From NCBI GenBank assembly GCA_964567685.1, contig CAZMNO010000008.1, positions 1 through 64,000 of the forward strand: a stretch of DNA of 64,000 nt. Direction: 5' to 3'. Positions 1-7,166 of this stretch are shown here, one piece after another. Both the position numbers and the translations under genes were made by a program. The DNA comes from UBA5972 sp964567685 (GTDB taxonomy: Bacteria; Pseudomonadota; Alphaproteobacteria; Rhodobacterales; Rhodobacteraceae). The notes beneath the pieces were generated by a model. It made no database searches and was not told where the DNA came from. It saw only the letters and a program-made list of their open reading frames with translations. Each line of letters begins with the position of its first letter. Position 1 is the first letter of the stretch.

Positions 1-49
1 CCTTGAATCAGAATTTAGGTGATTTGGGAATCCTGAACGTCAACAGCCC

Positions 50-143
50 CTAGTAAACTGGTTGACTGGCAGACTGGCAGACTGGCAGACTAGTAGATTA
101 GTCTGCTGGTCTGCTGGTCTGCTGGTCTGCTGGTCTGCTGGTC
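50..143 (+). repeat. tandem-repeat hairpin element, copy 1
   Basis: The left arm holds three copies of GACTGGCA (64-87) and the right arm four full copies of GGTCTGCT (108-139). The apex is a perfect stem CAGACTA (86-92) and TAGTCTG (99-105) around a 6-nt loop. The two units are not perfect reverse complements, but in a plus-strand RNA every mismatch becomes a G-U wobble, so the transcript could pair from about 57 to 134. A shorter related copy is at 32042-32100, with matching flanking sequence on the left. There is no T-run after the stem, so it is not a classic terminator. The gene upstream lies outside the window. Confidence 0.8.
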
Positions 144-373
144 GTTTGAAAATCCAGATTGGATTTGGGCCGTTCTCCGCGCGTCGGTGTCACCCATGGT
201 TGTTATTTCTCTGAAAATTCCAGGTCGAGCCGGACAAGTGTAACAAAAGGAGAATCAGGATCCGGAATTCGCTCAGGTCAATTTCATGAGTTCACCAAAA
301 CGCGCAGCGCCTGTCGTAGGGCCACAAGAACCCGCAGATAACGCTACACCATCCCACAAGACCCGCGTGGCTT
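144..373. other. intergenic stretch without a supportable gene
   Basis: Apart from an AAGGAG-like sequence near 248 that is not followed by a start codon at a usable distance, and a 41-codon open frame at 286-411 without a clear ribosome binding site, I see nothing here that supports a gene. Confidence 0.5.
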
Positions 374-401
374 TTGACTTGTGTCAAGGTGTCGGTAAAA
401 T
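374..401 (+). promoter_or_regulatory. probable sigma-70 promoter with overlapping inverted repeat
   Basis: TTGACT at 374-379 and TAAAAT at 396-401 are separated by 16 nt. The predicted start of transcription is about 35 nt before the ATG at 444. The -35 box lies inside a perfect short inverted repeat, TTGAC-N4-GTCAA (374-387), which could be an operator. This is read from the sequence only; no regulator is identified. Confidence 0.5.
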
Positions 402-443
402 GGTTTCTTAGAATAGCCTGACGTGAAGTTACAGGGGTAGGAA

Positions 444-761
444 ATGACATCTATAAAAACCAGAAAATCCCAGCTTGAGGCACGGTTGACAGAGCTGAAC
501 GAACGGCTGCATGGCATCGAAGACGTGCTGGACGAAACGCCCAATCACGATGATGAAGACCGCGCTTCGGAACGCGAGGGTGACGAGGTGCTGGAAAGCC
601 TCGGCAATGTCGGGCTGAAAGAGATTCAGATGATCGAGGCGGCTCTTAAGCGCATCGAGGACGGCTCTTACGGGGAATGCGCCAAATGTGGTGAAGTCAT
701 TTCAGAGGAGCGCCTTGATCTGCTTCCCTACACACCGCTTTGCCGCCTGTGTGCCCGCTGA
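444..761 (+). CDS. TraR/DksA-family zinc-finger protein
   Basis: A 105-residue protein with an N-terminal coiled coil (about 5-70) and a C-terminal C4 zinc finger (Cys79, Cys82, Cys100, Cys103). The family binds in the RNA polymerase secondary channel. The sequence DDEDRA (36-41) matches the DxxDxA tip motif that DksA uses near the polymerase active site, so the short protein may be functional and not just a structural relative. It is shorter than E. coli DksA (about 150 residues), as many alphaproteobacterial homologues are. The start is set by GGGGTAGGA just upstream, and a promoter lies at 374-401. Confidence 0.85.
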   Translation: MTSIKTRKSQLEARLTELNERLHGIEDVLDETPNHDDEDRASEREGDEVLESLGNVGLKEIQMIEAALKRIEDGSYGECAKCGEVISEERLDLLPYTPLCRLCAR

Positions 762-793
762 AACCCGCATCATAGCCAAGCCAGGAGGGAATC

Positions 794-994
794 ATGTCGT
801 TTGAAAGCCTGAAAGCCGGGATCGCCCTTTTGCTTGAGCAGATGACCGACAATCCCGAAGACGCGCATGAAATTCAGGAAAGCCTGCGTGAAAAACTGGC
901 AGAGCTTAATGCGCTGGGCCTGCCTTTGCCACAGGACCTGGTCGATCTTGAGCGGCAACTGGAAGAGGATCTGGCGCGCAAACCTTTGGGTTGA
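794..994 (+). CDS. small conserved-type hypothetical protein
   Basis: A 66-residue acidic, mainly helical protein rich in Leu and Glu, with no cysteine and no membrane segment. An AGGAGG ribosome binding site lies 6-8 nt before the ATG, which is the main support for the gene. It follows the DksA-like gene by 32 nt on the same strand and is probably co-transcribed with it. It ends 2 nt from the stop of the convergent reductase gene. I do not recognise its family and assign no function. Confidence 0.6.
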   Translation: MSFESLKAGIALLLEQMTDNPEDAHEIQESLREKLAELNALGLPLPQDLVDLERQLEEDLARKPLG

Positions 995-996
995 AA

Positions 997-2037
997 TCAG
1001 CCATCCATTACAATCATCACCTTGCCGTCCGGCCGCGCCAGGGCGCCAGGCAAGTCTTTGATCGCGCTCTTTAAATCCAGACGTGCGGTGATGTCGGTCT
1101 TCCATTCACCGCTGGCAAACCGCGCCTGCACGGCTTTGATTGCTCCCAGTTTCTTCAGAATCGGTGTGCGGCTCAGCCAGGTCACCAGCCAGAACCCTTC
1201 AATTTGCTGGCGCATGAAAATCAGCTTGCCCGGCTCCAGTATCTGCGGCGCTTCCGTTGCCAGTTTGCCGTAAATCACCCAGCGACTGTCTTTGGGCATA
1301 TGGTTGAAGATCCGTGCCGAGATGGTTCCGGCAACCGCGTCAAGCAGGATTGTGGGTTTCTCGGCACCAATTGCTGCCTTGATATCGGCGGCAAAATTGT
1401 CTGAGGTTTCATTCAGAGCATGGCGCGCGCCAAGGTCTTTCAGGTTGGCCAGTGGTGCGTCGCGCCGCGCAACTGCGATCATCCTTCGCCCGGAGGCGTC
1501 GGCAAGCCCGGCCATCAGCTTACCCAATTGGCTGGCAGCAGCCGTTGCGATGAACGCACCGCCCTTTGGCACCATATCCACCATGGCCGCTGCGGTCAGC
1601 GGATTGACGATCAGGGCTGCTGCATCTTCAGCTTTCACATCCGGTCTGAGTTTGATGACGGTCGCAGCATCAGCAACCGCATATTCCGCCCAGGAGCCCG
1701 AGCCCGTCGGTCCGGCCACGAAAGAGACGCGCCTGCCCTTCAGCCAACTGGCATAGAGACCCTTTCCCGCAACCACCTTGCCGACGCCTTCAAACCCGGC
1801 AGGGGCGCCTTTGATCCGGGGCTGGCCATAAAATCCCTGAACGAACACGACGTCAGAGGGATTGACGCTGGCCATCTGGACCTTGATCAAGACCTGCCCG
1901 GGTTTCAGCTCTGGCAGATCACCCTCGGCAAGCTCCAGAAACTTATCAACATTATCAAGCGTATAGCTGGCTTCACCACCTGATGAAAAACCTGATTCGC
2001 GCAGGCACATGGCCCACATCCTTGCCGGGAGTGCCAT
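997..2037 (-). CDS. MDR-family zinc-independent oxidoreductase (enoyl reductase or quinone oxidoreductase type)
   Basis: A 346-residue medium-chain dehydrogenase/reductase. The N-terminal GroES-like domain contains VNPSDVVFVQGFYG, and NPLTAAAM is typical of the MECR/quinone-reductase branch. The Rossmann region around residue 165 (ATAAASQLGK) lacks the usual GxGxxG. No structural-zinc cysteine cluster is present, so this is not a zinc alcohol dehydrogenase. The start overlaps the stop of the upstream acyl-CoA dehydrogenase by 1 nt (TGATG), which indicates translational coupling. Candidate role: NADPH-dependent reduction of an enoyl-CoA formed by the module. Methionines 7 and 10 are alternative starts. 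Confidence 0.8.
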   Translation of the reverse strand: MALPARMWAMCLRESGFSSGGEASYTLDNVDKFLELAEGDLPELKPGQVLIKVQMASVNPSDVVFVQGFYGQPRIKGAPAGFEGVGKVVAGKGLYASWLKGRRVSFVAGPTGSGSWAEYAVADAATVIKLRPDVKAEDAAALIVNPLTAAAMVDMVPKGGAFIATAAASQLGKLMAGLADASGRRMIAVARRDAPLANLKDLGARHALNETSDNFAADIKAAIGAEKPTILLDAVAGTISARIFNHMPKDSRWVIYGKLATEAPQILEPGKLIFMRQQIEGFWLVTWLSRTPILKKLGAIKAVQARFASGEWKTDITARLDLKSAIKDLPGALARPDGKVMIVMDG

Positions 2038-3266
2038 CAGACCCTCTGCTGCGTATAGCGCTTCAGTTCAGCCCGGGCGACCTGCATCCGGTGCACCGCA
2101 TCCGGCCCGTCAGCCAGCCTGAGCGTGCGCAGATGTGTCCATTGCCGCGCCAGCGGCGTGTCTTGCGAGATACCACCGGCACCAAACATCTGCACCGCCT
2201 CATCGGTCACTTTCAGGGCTGTCAGCGGGGCGACGACCTTGATCTGGCTGATCCAGGGGGCAGCGGCGCGCGCATCGCCCTGATCCATCATCCAGGCAGC
2301 TTTCAGACATAGTAGCCGGGCCTGCTCGATCTCCATCCGGCAATTGGCGATGACATCGAAATTGCCGCCAAGCTTGACAACGGGTTTGCCGAACGCCTCG
2401 CGCGCTAGCCCCCGGCGGCACATCAGTTCAAGCGCCTTTTCCGCCTGACCGATGGCGCGCATGCAATGGTGAATGCGCCCCGGCCCAAGCCGTCCCTGCG
2501 CAATTTCAAAGCCCCGGCCTTCGCCCAGGATCAGATTGTCTGCCGGTACACGCACATCTGTAAAGCGAATGTGCATATGCCCATGTGGCGCGTCGTCTTC
2601 GCCGTAGACCTGCATCGGCCTTAAGACCTCGACACCCTTCGTGCCTGCGGGCACCAGAATCATCGAATGCTGGGCATGGCGATGGCGGTTTTCGTCGGGG
2701 CTGGCGACCATGACGATATAGATCGCACAGCGCGGATCACCCGCACCCGAGGCCCACCATTTATCCCCGTTGAGCACATACTCATCGCCGTCCCGCACGC
2801 AGGACATGGCGATGTTCGTGGCGTCGCTTGAAGCAACGTCAGGTTCGGTCATCAGATAGGCCGAGCGGATCTCGCCATTCAGAAGCGGGGTCAGCCAGCG
2901 TTCTTTCTGGGCCTCGCTGCCATAACGCTCGAGCACTTCCATATTCCCGGTATCGGGTGCTGAGCAGTTGAAAACCTCGGCCCCAAGATGCGCTTTGCCC
3001 ATTTCCTCGGCCAGATAGGCATATTCAACGGTGCTGAGACCAAATCCCTGATCGCTATCCGTCAGCCAGAAATTCCACAGCCCTGCTGCCCGCGCCTTAG
3101 ACTTGAGGCTTTCCAGAATCTCGGTCTGACGCGCCGTATGCTGCCAGCGATCGCCTTTTGAGACCTCGGCAAGAAATTCTTCATCCAGAGGTTCAATCTC
3201 GTCTCTGACCATGGCTGCAACCTGTGCCAGCAGGGGGCGCACCTTATCCGTTATACCTAGGTTCAT
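2037..3266 (-). CDS. acyl-CoA dehydrogenase, ACAD10/11-like
   Basis: A 409-residue FAD flavoprotein oxidising acyl-CoA to enoyl-CoA and passing electrons to ETF. The middle domain has YLMTEPDVASSDATN and the C-terminal helices contain GGISQDTPLARQWTHLR and a closing RxHxxQ-like tail, as in the ACAD10/11 branch. The frame is open upstream to 3368, but the ATG at 3266 (start MNLGITDK) has an AAGGAT ribosome binding site and lies 7 nt after the TetR stop, so it is preferred. In vertebrates this dehydrogenase is fused to an APH kinase. Here the kinase is separate, at 5345-6364, on the divergent transcript. Confidence 0.9.
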   Translation of the reverse strand: MNLGITDKVRPLLAQVAAMVRDEIEPLDEEFLAEVSKGDRWQHTARQTEILESLKSKARAAGLWNFWLTDSDQGFGLSTVEYAYLAEEMGKAHLGAEVFNCSAPDTGNMEVLERYGSEAQKERWLTPLLNGEIRSAYLMTEPDVASSDATNIAMSCVRDGDEYVLNGDKWWASGAGDPRCAIYIVMVASPDENRHRHAQHSMILVPAGTKGVEVLRPMQVYGEDDAPHGHMHIRFTDVRVPADNLILGEGRGFEIAQGRLGPGRIHHCMRAIGQAEKALELMCRRGLAREAFGKPVVKLGGNFDVIANCRMEIEQARLLCLKAAWMMDQGDARAAAPWISQIKVVAPLTALKVTDEAVQMFGAGGISQDTPLARQWTHLRTLRLADGPDAVHRMQVARAELKRYTQQRV

Positions 3267-3273
3267 CAGCGGT

Positions 3274-3924
3274 TTATCCTTCAAAGTTAAAGTCGTTATT
3301 GCCAAGGGCGCGGGTGGCCATGTCAACCAGCTCGGCCGCGATTTCCCGGATGATTTCATCGCTCTCACCGGCGCGAGGGCGGTACCAGTAAAGGGTCGAG
3401 TTCAGCATTGTGATCACAGTGTGCAGAGCAAAGGAAATCGTTTCGATGCGGAACTCACCAGCTGCCTGTCCAGCGTTCAGAACATCGCGAAACATATTTT
3501 CAAAAGCTCGCCTGTCGGCCATGAATTCCTGAAGCTGGGCATCGTCGACCGCGAACTGTCCACCGGTAATATGCAGATGAATCCGATCAAACAGCGCTTT
3601 CTGATAGGCCTGTTCGCGCATCATATTGACCGCGTGCGCCATTGCCATGGCGCGAAACTTTTCAACCGGGCGCAGGTCGCTTTCATAAGCGGGCCGGATC
3701 GCGGCGAAATTAAGCGCCATGGCGCGTTTGCGTACGGCATGCAGCAGGGCCGATTTTGAGGCGAAATAATGATAGATCCGCCCCTTGGTCGCCCCCATAT
3801 GCCGCGCAACATCGTCAAGCGATGTACCGGCATAGCCTTTTTCCATGAAACAGGTCGCAGCGGCGTCCAGCACCTGTTCAGGTGGCGCTTTTGTGGGCTT
3901 CTGGATTTGCTGCAGTTCCGTCAA
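3274..3924 (-). CDS. TetR/AcrR-family transcriptional regulator
   Basis: A 216-residue repressor-type protein. The N-terminal helix-turn-helix spans about residues 15-62 and contains TSLDDVARHMGATKGRIYHYF, the TetR signature. The C-terminal part is a helical ligand-binding domain. It is the first gene of the leftward transcript and faces an SDR gene across a 107-nt gap that holds a near-perfect 20-bp palindrome (3970-3989). From the context I infer that it controls both arms of the acyl-CoA module, with an acyl-CoA as likely effector, as for other TetR regulators of fatty-acid genes. The effector is inference. Confidence 0.9.
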   Translation of the reverse strand: MTELQQIQKPTKAPPEQVLDAAATCFMEKGYAGTSLDDVARHMGATKGRIYHYFASKSALLHAVRKRAMALNFAAIRPAYESDLRPVEKFRAMAMAHAVNMMREQAYQKALFDRIHLHITGGQFAVDDAQLQEFMADRRAFENMFRDVLNAGQAAGEFRIETISFALHTVITMLNSTLYWYRPRAGESDEIIREIAAELVDMATRALGNNDFNFEG

Positions 3925-3969
3925 AAGGGCGGCGTCCTGTTTTGGTCTTTACAAGCGGTGGCAAACAGA

Positions 3970-3989
3970 AACATACTGATCGGTATGTT
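3970..3989. promoter_or_regulatory. candidate TetR operator
   Basis: The sequence AACATAC-TGATCG-GTATGTT is a 20-bp inverted repeat with a GATC centre and a single mismatched pair. It lies between the divergent TetR and SDR genes, 46 nt from the regulator start and 43 nt from the SDR start, as expected for an operator controlling both transcripts. A GATC-centred palindrome of this size is typical of TetR-family sites. Confidence 0.6.
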
Positions 3990-4031
3990 GTCAATTGCCC
4001 GATTTCATGGCGGGCTCTGCGGAGGTTTGCG

Positions 4032-4850
4032 ATGAATCTTGAAAGCTTATTTTCGGTTTCCGGCAAACTGGCACTGGTCACCGGTGGTGGCAGCGGTATA
4101 GGGCGCATGATTGCCGAGGCATTGGCAATGGGCGGCGCGCGCGTTCTGATCTGTTCGCGCAAGATCGAGGCGGTAACGGCAACGGCGGACGAGATCAATG
4201 CACTGGGATATACCGGAAATGTTGAAGCATTTCAGGGTGATGTCAGCAGTGAGGACGATATTGCCGCGATTGTGGCTGAAGTTTTATCTCGCTCGGATCA
4301 CCTCGATATCCTTGTCAACAACGCTGGCATTACATGGGGCGCGCCTTTGGGGGGTTTTCCCCATTCTGCCTGGCAAAAGGTCATGTCGGTCAACGTGGCG
4401 GGTCTTTTTCATCTGACTCAGAGTCTTCTTGGCGCACTCAAAGCCGCGGCAAAAGACGACGATCCGGCGCGGGTGATCAATCTCGGCTCGGTCATGGGCA
4501 GCGCTGCTATGGGCGACGGGGCTTATTCCTATTCCGCCTCCAAGGCCGCCGTGCATCATCTGACGCGTATTTTGGGAAAGGAACTGGCCGCGGAGCGGAT
4601 CACAGTCAACGCCTTCGCACCGGGGCCGTTTCGATCCAAAATGACGGCATTTGCCACTGGCACGGATGAAGCTGCGGCAAAAGTCGGGGTCGATGTGCCG
4701 CTGGGGCGCTGTGGCAATGCTGACGATATTGCGGCAGCTACCCTGTTTTTATGTGGGCAGGGAGGTTCCTACCTTACGGGCACCGTCTTGCCGCTTGACG
4801 GCGGGATCCATCTTGAAACCGCAGACAACCTGTTCAGATCGGCCATGTAA
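4032..4850 (+). CDS. SDR-family oxidoreductase
   Basis: A 272-residue classical short-chain dehydrogenase. TGGGSGIG (about 17-24) binds the dinucleotide, NNAG is the central motif, and YSASK carries the catalytic Tyr and Lys. LDGG near the C-terminus is also typical. The frame is open further upstream, but the ATG at 4032 is preceded by GGAGG and starts a normal SDR N-terminus. First gene of the rightward transcript, opposite the TetR gene. Its stop overlaps the next gene (TAATG). Probably acts on a hydroxyacyl or ketoacyl intermediate; the substrate is not deducible. Confidence 0.9.
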   Translation: MNLESLFSVSGKLALVTGGGSGIGRMIAEALAMGGARVLICSRKIEAVTATADEINALGYTGNVEAFQGDVSSEDDIAAIVAEVLSRSDHLDILVNNAGITWGAPLGGFPHSAWQKVMSVNVAGLFHLTQSLLGALKAAAKDDDPARVINLGSVMGSAAMGDGAYSYSASKAAVHHLTRILGKELAAERITVNAFAPGPFRSKMTAFATGTDEAAAKVGVDVPLGRCGNADDIAAATLFLCGQGGSYLTGTVLPLDGGIHLETADNLFRSAM

Positions 4851-5317
4851 TGAAAAACTCAATGACAATTGCAGAACTCAAAGGAATGACCGGTCAGGTT
4901 CTTGGCCGGTCAAACTGGATGCATATTGATCAGGATCGCATCAATCGCTTTGCCGAGGTCACCGAGGATTACCAGTTTATCCATGTCGATCCGGACCGCG
5001 CCGCCGCCGAAACACCTTTTGGCAGCACCATCGCGCATGGCTTTCTGACATTGTCGCTTTTGAGCCATCTCAATCAGGGTGTGCTGCCGGATATCAAGAA
5101 CCGGTCGATGGTGTTCAATTATGGTATGGACAAAATGAGGTTCCTGAACCCGGTCAAGGTGGGTGCCAGGATTCGCACCGAAGTGAGGCTGGATGATGTC
5201 ACCGAGAAATCCCCGGGCCGGTATTTGTGCCGCTATGAAGCCAAGGTCGAGATTGAGGGCGAAGAGGTTCCGGCGCTGATTGCCGAGCAATTGTCCATGT
5301 ATGTGATCAAGAGCTAA
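4850..5317 (+). CDS. MaoC-family (R)-specific enoyl-CoA hydratase
   Basis: A 155-residue single hot-dog-fold protein. The segment QFIHVDPDRAA (around residues 43-53) corresponds to the hydratase-2 motif with the catalytic Asp and His, followed by HGFLTLSLL on the central helix. Such proteins hydrate trans-2-enoyl-CoA to the (R)-3-hydroxy product. The ATG at 4850 overlaps the stop of the SDR gene. Met5 (4862) is an alternative start, since neither has a strong ribosome binding site. Together with the neighbouring SDR it could form an R-specific branch of the pathway next to the S-specific FadJ-like enzyme. Confidence 0.88.
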   Translation: MKNSMTIAELKGMTGQVLGRSNWMHIDQDRINRFAEVTEDYQFIHVDPDRAAAETPFGSTIAHGFLTLSLLSHLNQGVLPDIKNRSMVFNYGMDKMRFLNPVKVGARIRTEVRLDDVTEKSPGRYLCRYEAKVEIEGEEVPALIAEQLSMYVIKS

Positions 5318-5344
5318 CGTGGCATCAGTAAGAAGAATGACAGC

Positions 5345-6364
5345 ATGACCGATCGTGGCAATATTGCGGATCAGGATGCCCTTGGCGCCTATCTTGAAGC
5401 GCATGTCGCCGGTTTCAAGGATCTCAAATCGGTTGAGAAATTCGCAACTGGCCAGTCAAACCCGACCTATCGCCTTTTTGCCGGGTCCGGGTCATACGTG
5501 TTGCGCGCCAAACCCGAAGGCGAGCTTTTGAAATCCGCCCATCAGGTGGATCGCGAGTATCGGGTCATGCAGGCGCTGGCAGATAGTGCCGTGCCGGTGC
5601 CGCGCGTCTTGCATCTTGCGGGTGAGGATAACCCGCTTAAGCGGATGTTCTTTGTCATGGAGCACCTTGACGGCCGGATTTTCTGGGATCCCACCCTGCC
5701 GGAACTGGAAAAGGATGCGCGCGGGCCGATTTATGACGCGATGAACGAAACTTTGGCCGCGCTTCATTCGGTGGACGTGGCGAAGGCCGGACTTTCGGAT
5801 TTTGGCTATCCCGGCAATTATTTTGCCCGCCAGACCGATCGCTGGATCAAGCAATACAAAGCCTCGGCACGCGAACCCAGCGCTGAAATGGAACGGTTGA
5901 TGGCATGGCTTCTGGAGCAAATGCCAGATGACGAAACTGCGACGCTGGTGCATGGCGATTATCGCCTCGACAACATGATTTTCGCCCCTGATACTCCCAA
6001 AGTAATCGGCGTGCTTGACTGGGAGTTGTCGACCCTTGGGCACCCGCTGGCAGACCTTGCCTATCAATGCATGCAATGGCGCTTGCCTTACCATGCAGGC
6101 ATGCGCGGGCTGGGGGGGCTTGATCGGGTTGAGATTGGTTTGCCGGAAGAGGCGGAATATGTTGCAACCTATTGTGAGCGCAGGAAAATACCGGATATCG
6201 ACAATTGGAATTTCTACCTGGCCTTCAGCTTTTTCCGCCTGGCCGCCATCCTGCAAGGCGTGGTCCGGCGGGCCGAGGATGGCAATGCCTCAAATCCTGA
6301 ACGGGCACGCGAGATGGCGCAGGCTATTCCGGTGCTGGCCTCAATGGCTAATGCGTTGTTTTAA
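5345..6364 (+). CDS. APH-family phosphotransferase, ACAD10/11 kinase-type
   Basis: A 339-residue aminoglycoside-phosphotransferase-fold kinase. The catalytic loop is HGDYRLDNMIF and the metal-binding Asp sits in VLDWELSTLGHP; the N-lobe has YVLRAKPEGELL with the ATP-binding Lys. This subgroup corresponds to the kinase half of ACAD10/11 and to LvaA, which phosphorylates the 4-hydroxyl of 4-hydroxyvaleryl-CoA in Pseudomonas putida. The neighbouring dehydrogenases and hydratases fit that role much better than antibiotic resistance. The specific substrate is inference. Confidence 0.88.
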   Translation: MTDRGNIADQDALGAYLEAHVAGFKDLKSVEKFATGQSNPTYRLFAGSGSYVLRAKPEGELLKSAHQVDREYRVMQALADSAVPVPRVLHLAGEDNPLKRMFFVMEHLDGRIFWDPTLPELEKDARGPIYDAMNETLAALHSVDVAKAGLSDFGYPGNYFARQTDRWIKQYKASAREPSAEMERLMAWLLEQMPDDETATLVHGDYRLDNMIFAPDTPKVIGVLDWELSTLGHPLADLAYQCMQWRLPYHAGMRGLGGLDRVEIGLPEEAEYVATYCERRKIPDIDNWNFYLAFSFFRLAAILQGVVRRAEDGNASNPERAREMAQAIPVLASMANALF

Positions 6365-6375
6365 AGGGGATGCAG

Positions 6376-7149
6376 ATGCGGTTTGATGACAAGGTTGTTC
6401 TGATTTCCGGCGCTGCGGGCGGCTTTGGCAGCTTGGCTGCCAAGGCATTTTCCGATCTTGGCGCTTCGCTGATACTGGCGGATCGGGATCAAGGCGGTCT
6501 TGATGCGATCGCAAAACCCCTTGGTGACCGAGTGGCAACACTGGCCGGGGATGTCACTGACCGCACACACCACCATGATCTGGTCGCACTGGCACTGTCA
6601 GAATTCGGCGCGCTTGATATTGCCGTCAACAATGCCGGGATCGTACAGCCGATGACGCGGATACCCGATACTGACGCAGAAATCGCCCGCACAGTGATCG
6701 ACATTGATTTGATGGGCGTTTTCTGGGCCCTGCAAGCCCAACTACCGGTGATGGCCCGGCAGTTTGAAACGCGCCAGAGTGGCGGGGCCATTGTCAATGT
6801 TGCCTCTGCCGCCGGGCTTGTCGGCTCGCCCTTTCTGGCGATCTATTCTGCCGCCAAACATGGGGTCGTTGGCCTCACCCGCTCGGCTGCTGCCGAATAC
6901 GGGCGCAAGGGGGTGCGGGTGAACGCGGTCTGCCCGTCTTTTGCCGATACGGCGATGCTGACGGAGGCCTTGGACAGCGATCCCAAGGGGCGCGAGGCGA
7001 TGACCCAATCACTGACAAAGGCGATCCCGATGGGGCGGATCGCCCGGGCTGACGAGGTCGTTCAGGCGATCCTTTTTGCCGCTTCTGAGGAAAACAGTTT
7101 TATGACCGGCGAGACCCTCTCGATAGATGGCGGGTTGGCGGCGGTCTGA
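6376..7149 (+). CDS. SDR-family oxidoreductase
   Basis: A 257-residue classical short-chain dehydrogenase with SGAAGGFG as the nucleotide-binding motif, NNAG, and YSAAKHG carrying the catalytic Tyr/Lys. It begins 11 nt after the kinase gene. An ATG at 6370 directly abuts the AAGGGG ribosome binding site, so the second ATG at 6376 has the better spacing and is chosen. It is the second SDR of the transcript, which suggests two separate hydroxyl oxidations, for example at C3 and at another carbon. The cofactor is not certain; the Asp at the end of beta-2 (LADRD) favours NAD. Confidence 0.9.
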   Translation: MRFDDKVVLISGAAGGFGSLAAKAFSDLGASLILADRDQGGLDAIAKPLGDRVATLAGDVTDRTHHHDLVALALSEFGALDIAVNNAGIVQPMTRIPDTDAEIARTVIDIDLMGVFWALQAQLPVMARQFETRQSGGAIVNVASAAGLVGSPFLAIYSAAKHGVVGLTRSAAAEYGRKGVRVNAVCPSFADTAMLTEALDSDPKGREAMTQSLTKAIPMGRIARADEVVQAILFAASEENSFMTGETLSIDGGLAAV

Positions 7150-7166
7150 ATGATTGAGGATGGATT

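Noticed and set aside
64..143. Tandem 8-bp repeats as a possible CRISPR array
   Set aside because: The units are contiguous with no spacers and form one hairpin.
257..269. GGATCC followed at once by GGAATTC, looking like a cloning linker
   Set aside because: Adjacent BamHI and EcoRI sites can occur by chance, and no vector sequence surrounds them. The flanks show no abrupt change.
286..411. A 41-codon open frame before the DksA-like gene
   Set aside because: It lacks a clear ribosome binding site, and its 3' part contains the promoter of the DksA-like gene.
5345..6364. Aminoglycoside resistance kinase
   Set aside because: The fold is shared, but the neighbours are all acyl-CoA enzymes and the sequence matches the ACAD10/11-LvaA type better.
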